Shown here: positions 1 to 59,680 of the stretch, piece by piece | How positions within the stretch are numbered: position 1 is the stretch's first letter | Layout: each line of letters starts with the position of its first letter | Assembly: GCA_032622095.1 (NCBI GenBank) | Contig: CP136061.1 | Span: 132,006,087-132,070,086 of the forward strand | DNA from: Siphonodentalium dalli | Lineage: Eukaryota; Mollusca; Scaphopoda; Gadilida; Siphonodentaliidae | Length of the DNA stretch: 64,000 nt | Direction of reading: 5' to 3' | The notes under the pieces: generated by a model | Told to the model about the DNA's origin: nothing | Databases searched by the model: none | What the model saw: only the letters and a program-made list of their open reading frames with translations | Position numbers and translations under genes: made by a program

Positions 1-47271
<47,271 letters not shown>

Positions 47272-47881
47272 CTGTAAATAAAGAAGGCAGAGATGGCTCA
47301 TTGTCAGTGTACCAAACTTTTTCAGCGTTTCAGCCAATGGGCAGACCTCATCAGATTCCGTACTGTTTCAGACTCGGCTATAAACAATGCCATGATTGGC
47401 TCAATCTATATCACATTATTTTTAGCTGGGTCAAGGGCACGTGCAGTGCAGTTCTATTCCGTACATTCGTGGCATGAAAACATATACATTTTAATAACAT
47501 CTAATTAAGCATTATATAAATTTTGCATTAAAACACTGATATAGAATAGTGTATAAATTATCTAGATGAAATAACCACATGGCCTAAATTGACTTCTGTA
47601 GACATGTTGAATAGCACAATTGTTGCGAGGTGACAACATTTTTACGTTATGCCGTTGTCAATACAATTAATCGGACTATTTTATGCAGAACATCGGCTAT
47701 AGAGTGGAATGACACATTTCTTCCAGTTCTAGATATACATGTAATCATACGTGAAAAATGAGTTATAATTATATCAGAACTAGGCCATAGAGGTCATAGG
47801 TTGAGGAGTCCAGAATGGGTTTCGGATAGAGGGGAATGCAGTGGTTCCCATTTAGGGTCCCTTTCCCCATATTCTTCCTAG

Positions 47882-48310
47882 CATGCTGAGTTTAGTGTGC
47901 CGGCAATTTGCAGAATGAGGTCCCCAGAGGGTAAATTTAGTGATTCTTTCCTGAATAGTGGGCTAGCATTACCAAATTCACCCTCTGGGGACCTCATTCT
48001 GCATGGTCTCATCTGATATGGGCGACATAGACTCAGATTGAAGTTCCCAAATGGTGAATATTGTGCTGTACACCCATTGGGAACCTCAATTAATTATCAA
48101 TGTGTCATCTGCCAATATGGGGATACAGAGAAACTAAACTACAGAAATTTTATAATAAAGAAACTTCCAGAGAAGATGAGGCCTAAGCAGAACGAGGTCC
48201 CCAGAGGGTGAATTTGGTAATGCTAGCGCACTATGCAGGATAGCGTCACTAAATTCACCCTCTGGGGACCTCATTCTGCAAATAACAGGCAGCTTATATT
48301 CTCAGGCCTG
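47882..48310. mobile_element. MITE-B composite
   Basis: Arms at 47910-48002 and 48186-48282; centre has its own small palindrome, ttcccaaatggtgaat / acacccattgggaacc. No matching duplication at the ends. Confidence 0.8.
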
Positions 48311-48432
48311 CCTGTGTATCTCCCACTAAATAAAATCAAGAGGGAATGATAATTCTATCATCTTGCTCAGTGCAATAGTTAAGGTAAAATTATAAGTTCT
48401 CTTCAAAGTTGCACATATCAACAATGATTGCC

Positions 48433-48674
48433 TTAACCCTTTGAGTGCCAGGTCGATTTTTGTATCAACCCATATACCCTGTGCCAATGCATTCTCTTAT
48501 ATATGCGAGTCGACCATAGGTCGCCTCGCATATATAAGAGAATGCATTGGCCTAACACTTTTTTTTTTTTTTTTTAATTTTTTACAATTTTAATATATTT
48601 TATTATATTCTTTAACAGACTTATTGTGTAGGTTTAGGGCCGATAATATCGGCCCCTGGCACTCAAAGGGTTAA
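48433..48674. mobile_element. Mosaic TTAA element: MITE-D ends, MITE-C core
   Basis: TTAA at 48433-48436 and 48671-48674. Core hairpin as in 34014-34487, followed by a 17-T run and gataatatcggcccctggca. Confidence 0.85.
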
Positions 48675-48906
48675 TCATTCTGAAAAATATTGAAGTAGAC
48701 ATCGCTATAAGCAATGTGTTGGATTCTACTGTACTGATGACTTAGACCAAGTGTTAGCCTGATCAAGAATGTTTAAAGGCATAACAATGTTTTCGTGAAT
48801 TTAGAGAACTACCGTAAGTGCCCCAGTTCAAAGTGCCATAGATATACATAGGCACAGGTATTAGATTTATACCGTGATGTCACCATACTCATAACAACGC
48901 CCAGTC

Positions 48907-49736
48907 TAATAAAAACCAGACCGTGTTTCATTTCAATCAACTTACGGTCTGACGACACTCGCATGGAATCTGATTTCAGAGATGAAGGGGAAATCCCTTT
49001 TTTGTAAAAACTCATTAATATTCATAAGGCATTTGCTTATCATTACGATACACACATAGATCTACACACGTGCCCCCGAGGTCATGTAAACATTTAAGAG
49101 TTGTCACTGTTCTTCCGTGCAATAAAATGCTCTCAATCTAAATTGCTTTACTGTACATACAGAATACATAGTCTAGCAATTCAGATGCTATATAATAAAG
49201 AACAATGTAATGACAATATAGCGGTAAGCATGCTATATAAATTTTATTAAGCTGTACCGCGGTCATGTTGCATCATCTCCTTGTTTAAAATACGGCGTTG
49301 GAATTTACTGCGACGTTGTAAATTTATCCATATTTGGCACGTGACGTAATATCCGTAGGTTAGGAGAAAATAGTATTTTTTTTAAATATCTTTGCAAATA
49401 CAATTCTGTTATGTATACTTGTTCTGTCTGAACATTTCCCAATTATGAATAAACGTACATTAGTTGTGATTTTGAACATACGACGTTTGGTCAGTTAAGA
49501 TACGCGACATTAACGTGTCGTGTATATGATAACTTCATGAGATTGCAGTCGAATGCCACGGGTGTGGCTTGTGTGAATAAGTGAATATTAATTGGATTTG
49601 CAAGAAGCTATTCATTGGTCAACCAGCGCATCCTTGCTGCGTATTGGCTAGATTTCTCTCGTTTGAAATAATTTTAACCATGAGAGTCTTCAGACCGTAA
49701 GTTGATTGAAATGAAACACGGTCTGGTTTTTATTAA
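48907..49736. mobile_element. 830-bp element with about 45-bp TIRs
   Basis: Left taataaaaaccagaccgtgt is inverse to right acacggtctggtttttatta, continuing through tgaaatgaaa/atcaacttac pairs. The right end shares its TTAA with the MITE-C at 49733. Interior has two attggctag/attggtca CCAAT-like motifs and no transposase frame. Confidence 0.65.
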
Positions 49737-50097
49737 CCCTTTACCCAACAGAACGCCCAGAAACGCCCTAACAGCCTAAATTATCTTCGGTCTGTCTCAA
49801 TAAAACCATGGAAATATGGGTATCATTGGAACCGGCTCATTGAGCACATTGTGATAGTTACAGTTATGCCCTGTGCCAATGCATTCTCTTATATATGCGA
49901 GTCGACCATAGATCGCCTCGCATATATAAGAGAATGCATTGGCCTAAAAAAAACTTTTTTTTAACACTTTTTACCATTTTTTCTTTAATATGTGTTAAGC
50001 CAATGCATTCTCTTATATATGCGAGGCGACCTATGGTCGACTCGCATATATAAGAGAATGCATTGGCACAGGGCCCTTCTGTTGGGTAAAGGGTTAA
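49733..50097. mobile_element. MITE-C long form, 365 bp
   Basis: Same orientation and length as 33469-33833; the only difference I can see is ataga versus atagg in the first loop. Inserted exactly at the end of the 830-bp element. Confidence 0.92.
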
Positions 50098-50775
50098 ACT
50101 GAACAACGCCATGACATATGCAGTTTTGATTCTTCCACAAATGTGACAGTGTTCCGTTTTGAAAAGGGGACTTACTGTTGCCTAGAAAGAATACTCGGCA
50201 GGTGTGGGTTACATATTCACAGGTTTAGAACTTGTGTTTTCCCAAAACTTTATGAGTAGGCTAAATTATACAAACAGTCAAGAATATCAATTTAGTTAAG
50301 TTGACATTCAGATAATAACACGAGGAATGTCTGGTAGGCCTATAGAGGCTAGGAACAAGACTAATCCGTTATAGCAATGCATATGCTATGAAGGCTACCA
50401 AATGAGACTGCTCGAAATAGTAATTATATTGACACACAGAGATGTGTACTGCATGGTATACATGACTTCAAAATTGTGCATAAGATCATCACATAACTTT
50501 GAAATAACGTAAATGAAGTCACAGCATAGATTTAAAATCCACGGCTATATTTACATAGCAGTAAACGAAGCCACGGCCTTTAGAGAAGTCGACATAGATA
50601 TATATCACACAATTTTTAAGTTTTCGCTTCAATTGTTGGTGGCAATACAAAAAATTCTCATTACTCTTATTTTACATGCAGATAACTTGACGTTAAAATA
50701 TTCACAGTTAAAGGCTGTGATTTTTCCCAAGTGGCCATAGGGGTCTCATACTGCCAACCACCAGTGGAAATCAGT

Positions 50776-50968
50776 TACAGTAATGCCCTAAATAATCGAC
50801 TCCTTAACCACAGCAGAATTATGGGTAACTTTTCAGGATTTAGTCGGAAATATGGCTTGTTGCCATTCATCGGAAAGCTCTCAGTGAGCCATATTTCTGA
50901 CTAAATCCTGAAAAGTTAACCATAATTCTGCTGTGGTTAAGGAGTCGATTATTTAGGAAATTACTGTA
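50776..50968. mobile_element. MITE-A, loop-side deletion
   Basis: Right arm begins at gccatatttctgac straight after gctctcagtga; outer 100 bp of both arms well kept. Confidence 0.85.
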
Positions 50969-51482
50969 TGAAAGGGTTAAATGGAACGTAACTGTCCATT
51001 TAATTATAAGAGGCATTTTTCTTGGAAAATTCATCTTCGCCGTGAAGACTAACATATGCCGAATGCCGAAATACCACTAACTTTTCTTCATTCCGCGATT
51101 GATAAAAAAATTCCATTTTTCAAGTATAACGAAATAACTGTAAGATGAAAGTGAAAACATGCTGACTCAATTTCCTGATCGAAACAAATAGTGCCAATAA
51201 TTTTAGCTTAAATGAATGAAACCATATCTAATATAGCTTTTGTTTGGTTAAAAGGTGGCTTATGCAAGCATAGCGGAAGCTGTTAGCGATAATTTATTTT
51301 CTTTTAATTTCGAGTACTTTATTATATTCACTGTTGTCAAGACCAACTATATACAGACAGAACCACACAGGCATTTGAATATGGAGAACGCTATCACACA
51401 ATATTTGTTGTGGCGCAATTATACAAACGATATTCGTCAGACTCGAGTTGTAATTGCACCATAACAAATGAGTGTGATAAAA

Positions 51483-51535
51483 CAGTCTAGCATCACCAAA
51501 TTCACCCTCTCGGGACCTCATTCTGCTTTAAAGGA
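51483..51535. mobile_element. MITE-B arm fragment
   Basis: gtctagcatcaccaaattca to gacctcattctgcttt only. Confidence 0.6.
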
Positions 51536-51539
51536 ATTT

Positions 51540-53500
51540 GTCTCTCAAAAAAATATTTTTGTTATCGTCATAATACTAATAATATATGTCAAACAAACCC
51601 ATTTTGCCAAGAAAATTCAAAATCGAGCAGATAGTATTCATATTATTATGATACTAAAAAAATCGCGGAAATATCCGAAGTCAGTCAAGTGAGTGCGATC
51701 ACATGACCACAACGCGGTCACACGAACGATCATCTGCATCGACGCTTACCGATGACAGCGGTGGGTGGAGCTTGAAATAATTCCGCCAATCGCGTAACGA
51801 GTTGATAAATTACGCTGGATAATTACCTAAGCCTTTACGATAAATAGCGATCACGGAATAAAACTGTTTGAATGTGCTGAATTATGAACTGGCTTTGCTA
51901 GAATGTGGATTATATAACGAATAGTGATGGCTAAAATGCACTTTGATGCGATAAAAGTTATTTGAAATGAGATTCATTTATGCAGAAATGCAATGAGCGA
52001 GCGGAATTTCGTGCGAAACTAATTTAACTGTTTCTGAAAGAATACAAGTTAGGCCATATACCCGTACTTCATTCTTCGTTGTATGGTACCAATTTCGGAA
52101 GCTAGTTTACACATTAGTGTCATCCCGTTGTGAGCTATATGCGTACAATTAAATACAAATGGGTGTGATTAAAAAGGTGGTAATTATTGTACTAGTACAT
52201 GTATCATAAGCTTAAATTCGTCATAATAATGTTCCTGTCTGTTTCTTCACACGAAACATTTTGTGTGGAGAAGTGCACGACTGTGAACAGCTTGCTAAAA
52301 TCCTTCCAGTCAAGATCGATAAGTGAGTAAACAAAATAATTCACTCGAATACACAACAGACTGTTGAAACTACAATAATTATTAGTTAGGCTGCAGTTTG
52401 GCATAATGACATTTTTTTTAATTGAAGGCTAGCCTGGCATTGTTTTTTCAGTTTGTTGTTTGTTTTATTTTACATTTTGATGGCACATATTGACTTTCTA
52501 GACAGGATTTGTTTTTGAATTGTTAGCATAGAAAAACTCCAATGATTGCCTCTAATAAAGAGCGTCTATGTTTTCGTCGCGGCGTAGACAATAAAGAGCG
52601 TTCTCAATTATGAACGTGCTCTATTTCGATATGTCATGGGTGATTTTGTATGTGGTATTGTGACAATTAAATATAAAGAGCGTCCATTATTCCGTCTCCC
52701 AAAAGCGGTAGACAATAAAGAGCGTTCTAAATTACGCACTGAGTTGTCTTTTTGGAGGTACTAAATAATGGATCGCTAGCCCGCCCAGAACTGAACACAC
52801 TACATCTACTAGCCATCTTGGAATATGTGGAGATGACAGATACTCGGGATATTTATATCGAAAGTAAAACAACAAACAAACACAAAACAAAGGCGCATAA
52901 ATAGAGTTAACATTATTCAGCCCAGTGTTTATATAAATTTGGGCGCTTCTTATATATGTATGACCAGAGAGATAATGTTCGAATTCTTTCTATTCACTTT
53001 GTGGCATTTTAGAGTGCAAACAAGTTCGCGACTGACACTGATGAATAGTCACTGAGTGATTACAAATCACAGAGTGAATACGCGAGACAATCAAAGCACT
53101 AATTACTGCCATCTATTTACCAAAACAGACATGTGCCAGCATGTTAATTATTAATGGCTACAAAAAAAAAAACCATTCTAGGGGCTATTAATTACTTTAT
53201 TCACATAGTTATTGTCTTCTATTCCAGATAAATGGCATTTTAGTATCGGCTGACTTACGAATACATCCTCGTTGTCTGCATAATAAACTCCGGCTCCGAA
53301 TCTGTGTTTTTAATTCGTTCCCCACAAGTACGTCACTCGTAGTTTAGTCACGGAAATCTCTGAATACCGGTTGTGGTATTATTTATTTATTTTACGGGTT
53401 ATTTATTATGCGATCGGAATGGGACTTGGATCATTTTAATCACAACAGGGAGGGCTTTCCGATTGCGTTTTGTAGTTTCTAGAGCGAATAAGTCCTTTAA
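51540..53500. other. Unassigned sequence with a small direct repeat
   Basis: ataaagagcg occurs four times, at about 52555, 52591, 52673 and 52715, forming two similar 55-60 bp units 120 bp apart that share gtagacaataaagagcgttct-like ends. Nothing else recognised in nearly 2 kb. Confidence 0.5.
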
Positions 53501-53504
53501 TAGG

Positions 53505-53754
53505 CCTCATTTCTAGTCTAGTTACTTTTTCCCTTCTATTCAGTTTCTATATCTCCTAATTTGCAGGAGATAAAGGTGACTAATGGGTGAACATTACCAA
53601 CTTCAACTGGTGAACTTCAATCTTATTCTTGGTCTCCCTAGCAGTTCAGGACTAAGCAGAATGAGGTTCCCAGAGGGTGAATTTTGTGACGCTAGCTAAA
53701 TTCACCCTCTGGGAACCTCATTCTGCAAATGTCAGACCCACTATTTTCAGGCTT
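53505..53754. mobile_element. MITE-B right half
   Basis: Spacer aacttcaactggtgaactt, then one arm whose loop is shortened to gacgctagct. Ends caggcttg. Confidence 0.75.
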
Positions 53755-54014
53755 GTACTCAAAACAAAACAAGGTTATACAAGTTATTGTTGTAGTACCA
53801 GTTGGATTTTATTGCATGATGTCATTTATGTCACGCGAGCTATCCGAATCGCTCTATGGCATTTTGGGTAAAATTACCACACGAGCTGAAGTAACGTAAT
53901 CAACCAAAATATCGCAATAGGTGTGTAATATCGTAATGTATTGTATTGACTTGACAACAAATGTACCTAATATGGTCACTAATCAGCAGAAGTGGAAAAC
54001 TAAAGAAGCAGCAT

Positions 54015-54305
54015 TGATGGAAAAAGGGGGATAAACTTCACAATAAACAAAAAAGTCGGACAGACCTCATAATCGCAGGTACACAGGTTCCCATGGTACT
54101 ACTGTTCATGTCTGTGCAAAGTTTTTAAAAAATTGACCAAAAAATGTAGGAATAAAATTCGAACAAAGGTATACCCCTGTATTGAAAATGGGGTAACTCC
54201 ACAAAAAAATGTCGGACAGAGACCTCATAATTGCAGGTTCCAATGGTACTAAATAAATACGTCAAGTTTAAATAAAAATTACCAAAAAATGTAGGAATAA
54301 AATCG
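54015..54305 (+). repeat. Two tandem units of a dispersed repeat
   Basis: Units start near 54026 and 54188 (ggggataaacttcacaa, ggggtaactccacaaaa) and both contain catggtact/caatggtact and aattgaccaaaaaatgtag-like segments; related to 28505-28745. Confidence 0.6.
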
Positions 54306-54491
54306 GAAAGCTCTCAGTTATGGGTAACTTTTCAGGATTTAGTCGGAAATATGGCTTGTTGCCATTCATCGGAAAGCTCTCATTGAGAGCTTTCCAATGA
54401 ATGGCAACAAGCCATATTTCCGACTAAATCCTGAAAAGTTACCCATAATTCTGCTGTGGTTAAGGAGTCGATTATTTAGGGCATTACTGTA
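54303..54491. mobile_element. MITE-A, left terminus missing
   Basis: Begins within the left arm after a stray gaaagctctcagtt; the right arm is complete to cattactgt. Confidence 0.85.
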
Positions 54492-54750
54492 CATCTCTAG
54501 AACATCAGATTCGGATTTCATTTCTCTATTGATGGGATTCCCTTCATCCCATTGGTCATGTCTCAGACTGGGTGCTATTTTATTGGTTGTGCAGACAACA
54601 GCTCATTTCAAGGCAGAATCAAGTCTCTTTTAAAAGCCGTTAACAATTACAAACATAGCTTAATGATTGGTTATATTTAAATTGCGAGATCGAATGTTTT
54701 CCACGCATAGCAAAACACAACAAATTTTGTAATACAGAATACAAACAACA

Positions 54751-54897
54751 TACAGTAACACTCTAATTAATCGACTCCTTAACCACAGCAGAATAATGGG
54801 TAACTTTTCAGGATTTAGTCGGAAATATGGCTTGTTGCCATTCAACGGAAAGCTCTCGGCTGTGGTTAAGGAGTCGATTAATTAGAGCGTTACTGTA
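54751..54897. mobile_element. MITE-A, most of the right arm deleted
   Basis: Left arm complete; after agctctcgg it jumps to ctgtggttaaggagtcga. Confidence 0.85.
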
Positions 54898-54899
54898 CC

Positions 54900-56034
54900 T
54901 CTACTCATAATTCATTATACTCATTGCAATCTAGAAGATATTAGGCTTTTCAAAATTGAGTTGTTGCTTATCATCAGACTTTTCAGGATGGGCCTGGAGG
55001 ATATTTTGTCTTTTGTATTTTCAGATGGACAGACCGGGAACAGTTATACGGCTAGGGAACTCATACAATTGTGCTGTATATATACACATCGTCCCAAATC
55101 AAATACTTCTTTTCTCACACACAAGGGGCAAATTCATGCCCGGTTCCAGGGATGAAAATAGGTCCTTATATATATGCATTAATTTATTTACTTTTATGTG
55201 GAGTCTAGACGGACGGAATCCATTTCTATATCGCCCGCCAAACAAACTACATACCAAATCCCATGGAATTCTGATTAATATTGTCGAAGTAATGATCCAG
55301 ACAACCCAAACAGATGGACAGACTAACTGATGAACGGATGCATGGAAGCAAAATTTATCACGGAACAATATACATGCAGACCCAAAATAAGCATCATGTA
55401 ATGTAAAAAGTTTCAATAAAAATAATTAACATGCATGCACGTTTATTGGGAATGCTATAAGAATTTTTCAACCTTGTATTTCTATAATCAGGAGAAAATT
55501 GCAAATTGACTGAAGCACCTTGAACCAGTGCAATTTATACTAAAGAAAAATACAAAGGTACTTCTAACAAATCTGCGCTCAATAGATATTCTGATGTTTG
55601 AATTCAAAGATATCCTGCTGATCAAAGTTGATATGATGGGGATCATAGACTGATTTGAATCAGAACCAAAAAGTTTCATCTTCCTAGAATTGTATTGATT
55701 TTTGGATCATAAATTAAGTTAAAAATTGGAGATAAAGGAAATAATAGATTTTTTCATAGTACTTGGACTGAGCACAAACCTTTGCTGGTTTTGCAAAAAA
55801 TTAATTGGACTGAGTAGAATAGAAACAGAGCCATCGATAGCACAGTGGTTAAAAATCAATCACAATTCAAATGAGCTCTGTCAAGAAAGAAATAACATAA
55901 CTCAAGTTCTGAAGAACTTTAAAAAAATAAAGTAAAGCCACTAAAATCACATTTGTTTGGAATTTTGTTTTGAGTGTGAATGCACTTGACCAAAAATAAC
56001 CAATACATTAATTAATCTACATTATGAATGTTGC
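54900..56034. other. No recognised feature
   Basis: Several overlapping short frames, none with family features. 55290-55330 has the gacagacta-type low-complexity motif common in the dispersed repeats here. Confidence 0.35.
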
Positions 56035-56042
56035 CAAGGGTT

Positions 56043-56500
56043 CAAGTTTTGACATAATGTGTCTGTCATTTGCAGAGTGAGGTCCCAAGAGGGTGACTTT
56101 AGTGACACTATCATGCATGGCAGCTAGCATCACCAAATTCACCTTCTGGGAACCTCATTCTGCTGGGGCCTCAACTGATATGGGAGACCTAAGATCAGAT
56201 TGAAGTTCCCCAGATGAAGTTGTTGATGTTCACCCATTATTCACCCATTATTCACCTAGATTTTGCATTTTATATTCTGCAACTTAGAAGATATAGAAAC
56301 TGAACAGAAGGGAAAGAGTAACTTATAATAAACAATGTTAATTTAAAACTATAGATACTTCCCAGAAGATGAGGCCTAACAAAATGAGGTCTCCATAGGG
56401 TGAGTTTAGTGATGTTAGCCCAGCGTGTGGGGTAACAGTACTAAATTCACCCTCTGGGGACATCATTCTGCAAATGACAGAAACACTATTTCAAGGCTTG
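56043..56500. mobile_element. MITE-B with perfect 8-bp duplication
   Basis: 458 bp; caagggtt at 56035-56042 and 56501-56508. Both arms and the full spacer are present, though arm sequences have diverged (gaggtcccaagagggtga; gaggtctccatagggtga). Confidence 0.9.
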
Positions 56501-56576
56501 CAAGGGTTCTTTGAATATCTTTGTATGCAGGAAAAATATTTTTTTTTATCTTAAAGTATGTTGATTGCTGTTAGAA

Positions 56577-56792
56577 TACAGTAATGCTCTAATTAATCGA
56601 CCTCTTAACCACAGCAGAATTATGGGTAACTTTTCAGGATTTAGTCGGAAATATGGCTTGTTGCCATTCACCAGAAAGCTCTCGCTGAGAGCTTTTCAAT
56701 GAATGCAACAAGCCATATTTCCGACTAAATCCTGAAAAGTTACCCATAATTATGCTGTGGTTAAGAGGTCGATTATTTAGGGCATTACTGTA
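56577..56792. mobile_element. MITE-A, full length
   Basis: Loop ctctcgctgagag; the arms differ at both tips (ctaattaatcgacc versus cgattatttaggg), as if two subfamilies recombined. Confidence 0.85.
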
Positions 56793-56812
56793 GCTAGATC
56801 CTGTTAGCCATT

Positions 56813-57272
56813 CAAGTCTGAGTTTAGTGGGCTTGTCGTTTGCAGAATGAGGTCCCCAGAGGGTGAATTTAGTCACGCTATCCCGCATAGTGGGCTAGCA
56901 TCACTAAATTCACCCTCTGGGTACATCATTCTGTTTAGGCCTCATCTTCTCTGGAAAGTTTCTTTATTAATATAACATTTCTATAGAAACTTCTTCACAT
57001 AGATTCTATTTCCTTTTTAGTTTAGTTTCTTTATACCCCTAAATTGGCAGACGACACATTGCATAATCGAGGTTCCCAATGGGTGTACATCACAATATTC
57101 ACCATTTTGGAACTTCAATCTGAGTCTGAGTCCCATAGCAGATGAGGCCATGCAGAATGAGGTCCCCAGAGGGAGAATTTAGTGATGCTAGCCCCCCATG
57201 CAGGTAGCGTCACTAAATTCACCCTCTGCAGACACCATTCTGCAAATGATAGGCACAGTTAAATCAGACTTG
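56813..57272. mobile_element. MITE-B with perfect 8-bp duplication
   Basis: 460 bp; tagccatt at 56805-56812 and 57273-57280. Ends caagtctgag and cagacttg. Best-preserved copy and a good family reference. Confidence 0.92.
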
Positions 57273-57749
57273 TAGCCATTCCCTGTTCAAAGCATGCTTG
57301 TCTTAATCACAATGTTGTATTTGCTTGTCAATTGAGAGTTGAAATAAATATTGTTCAAAGCAAGATGTGTTGTGCGTTCAATAGTTCCGATATAATGTTG
57401 CTTTAAGTTGCATAAGTAACCTAGCAATATTTATTAAGAATTCAATTCAGCAAACTAAATTGACTCTATTGATTGTGCACCCCTTTGATGAATAACCTTG
57501 AGTATTTTATAATTTCAAAGGTAAATATTTGCTTTTAAGATAGGAACAGAAGTGAACTTCATGATTCTGTCAGCTGATGGATTGCACAGTGAATGACTTG
57601 GGGTATACATATTTCAACATTCAAAGCAAACTACATGCAGGATTTATCTCCCTTGATGACTCGCATAAGACTGCTGCTACCGGAGACATGTTACCCACAT
57701 TTGGTGGACTTCCGCGATATCTATTATATATTGTGGAACTTCTGTCTGC

Positions 57750-58026
57750 CAGTGTTTGTATGTAAGCCTATATGTATGTATGTATGTGTGTTATAAACTC
57801 AAAAACTGCTTGACCAATCCGACTCAAATTTGGTATGTAGGCCTATTTTGATCCCGGGAACAATATGGGCAGGTCCAATTTCACATGCGACCATGTCCTT
57901 GACCTTGACCTCGCTCATATAGGCATGTTTCTGGACCGATCGAACAGATGCGGTATATTCTGCCCAGACGGAGGCGATCATAAAGAAGTTCCTAAATAGC
58001 CCAGAAGAGTTGGGCACATCAGCTAG
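57750..58026 (+). mobile_element. Possible Helitron-like 3' end
   Basis: gcccagaagagttgggc (57999-58015) makes a short hairpin, 7 bases later comes ctag followed by t, as at Helitron 3' ends (CTRR then T). Upstream tgaccaatccgactcaaatt and a (tatg) run resemble Helentron-type repeats. The left end is not determined. Confidence 0.4.
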
Positions 58027-58052
58027 TTAATATATATACAAAGCCAACAGAG

Positions 58053-58147
58053 TACAGTAATGCTCTAAGTAATCGACTTCTTAACCACAGCAGAATTCAG
58101 GATTTAGTTGGAAATATGGCTTGTTGCCATTCATCGGAAAGCTCTCG
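58053..58147. mobile_element. MITE-A left arm
   Basis: Arm with a 17-base deletion (atgggtaacttttc missing) stopping at gctctcg, next to the tandem array. Confidence 0.75.
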
Positions 58148-58149
58148 AG

Positions 58150-59066
58150 GATTATGTCAATATTAACTTCCACGACAAATTTCATGATGATCAGATGAAC
58201 ACTCCGGCCTGTAGTTTGTGCTAATGGATTGAATTTTGAAATCCAAGATAGTTTTTTTGCCAAATGACCCCAAAATGACTCATTCCCATCTATATGTCAA
58301 TGTCAACAGCCATGACAAATTTCATGATGATCTGACCAAAGGTACGACCTGTAGCCCATGCCAAAGGATTTAGTCATGCAAAGAGTAAAATCCAAGATGG
58401 CTGTTGGCGTCCATGTTTTTTGGCCAAATGACCCCAAAATGACACGTTCCCATCTACATGTCAATATTAACATCCATAACAAATTTCATGCTGATCAGAC
58501 AAACAGTATGGCCTGTAGCCCGTGCTAATGGATTGAATTTTGAAATCCAAGATGGCCACTGGCGGCCATGTTTTTTGGTCGAATGACCCCATCTATATGT
58601 CAATGTCAACAGCCATGACAAATTTCATAATGATCCGACCAAAGGTACGACCTGTAGCCCATGCCAAAGGATTTAGTCATGCAAAGAGTAAAATCCAAGA
58701 TGGCTGCTGGCGGCCATGTTTTTTTGCCGAACGACCCCAAAATTACTAGTTCCTATCTACAGTCAATATTAACTTCTACAACAAATTTCATGATGATCAG
58801 ACGAACACTCCAGCCTGTAGCCCGTGCTAATGGATTGAATTTTGAAATCCAAAATGGCTGCTGGTGGCCATGTTTTTTCCCCAAAATGACTCGTTCCCAT
58901 CTACATGTCAATGTCAACACCCATGAACAATTTCATAATGATCCGACCAAAGGTACGACCTGTAGCCCGTGCTAAAGGAAATTGTTGACGGATCACGCAC
59001 ACACGGATGACGGATGACAAAGCCATGGCAATAGCTCAAACTTTACAAAGTAAAGTTGAGCTAATA
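58150..59066 (+). repeat. Tandem array of about 180-190 bp units with aagatggc motif
   Basis: Recurring blocks catgacaaatttcatgatga, acctgtagcccatgcc and tccaagatggctg at 58393, 58547, 58696 and a variant at 58848. The right end ggcaatagctcaaacttta, then aaagttgagctaa, forms a short hairpin. Related block at 27973-28460. Confidence 0.75.
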
Positions 59067-59074
59067 ATTATTGA

Positions 59075-59280
59075 TGGGTAGTTCCCTTAGGAAATATTCA
59101 GATAATTATTATCTGAACATTTCCTACCAATGAAAATGACTCATTCTGCAGTTGTATTATCTTTTTGTCTGTCTGTCATCTGCTGTTATGATCTGAGCAT
59201 CCCTCCAAATGAATAATAGACCATTTCTATGTGTAATTTTATAACTGATTGGACAATTTCATTCAGTATAGAAATGGTTT
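59075..59280. mobile_element. MITE-F, terminal TTAA decayed
   Basis: Inner hairpin gaaatattcagataattatt / atctgaacatttc, then the tagaccatttctatgtg block. Confidence 0.7.
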
Positions 59281-59306
59281 TAAAAAAACACGGCCTTCCA
59301 GCCATA

Positions 59307-59680
59307 CAAGCAATCCTGAATTTAGAGTGTCTGGCATTTGCAGAATGAGGTCCCCAGATGGTGATTTTAGTGACATCACCATATTCACCCTCTGGGGACC
59401 TCATTCTCCTTAGGCCTCAACTGCTATGGGATACCTACTGTAGTTCCCAAGCTGCGGTTGGTGATATTAGTCACCTCGATTATGCAAATCTTCTGCAAAT
59501 TAAGGGATATAGAAACTTCCTAGAAGGGAAAAAGTAAATATAAACAATGTTAATTTGAGACTATAGATTAATCCCAGAAGATGAGGCCTATTAAGCAGAA
59601 TGAGGTCCCCAGAGGGTGAAATTGGTTATGCTAGCCCACAGTGCATTCTGCAAATGTCAGACACACTAAATTCAGTTTTG
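59307..59680. mobile_element. MITE-B composite
   Basis: Outer ends aatcctgaatttagagtgtc and the inverse cacactaaattcagt; the first arm's loop is reduced and the second arm lacks its return strand. Confidence 0.75.

Noticed and set aside
52204-52404. Minus-strand frame with LDWKDFSKLFTVVHF, considered as a missing PKC C2 exon
   Set aside because: Does not align with the EW-x-x-TFDAH region of novel PKC C2, and no splice sites in the needed phase.
55099-55416. Overlapping 105- to 124-codon frames on both strands at 54956-55416
   Set aside because: Mutually overlapping, no motif, includes low-complexity repeat text; treated as chance.
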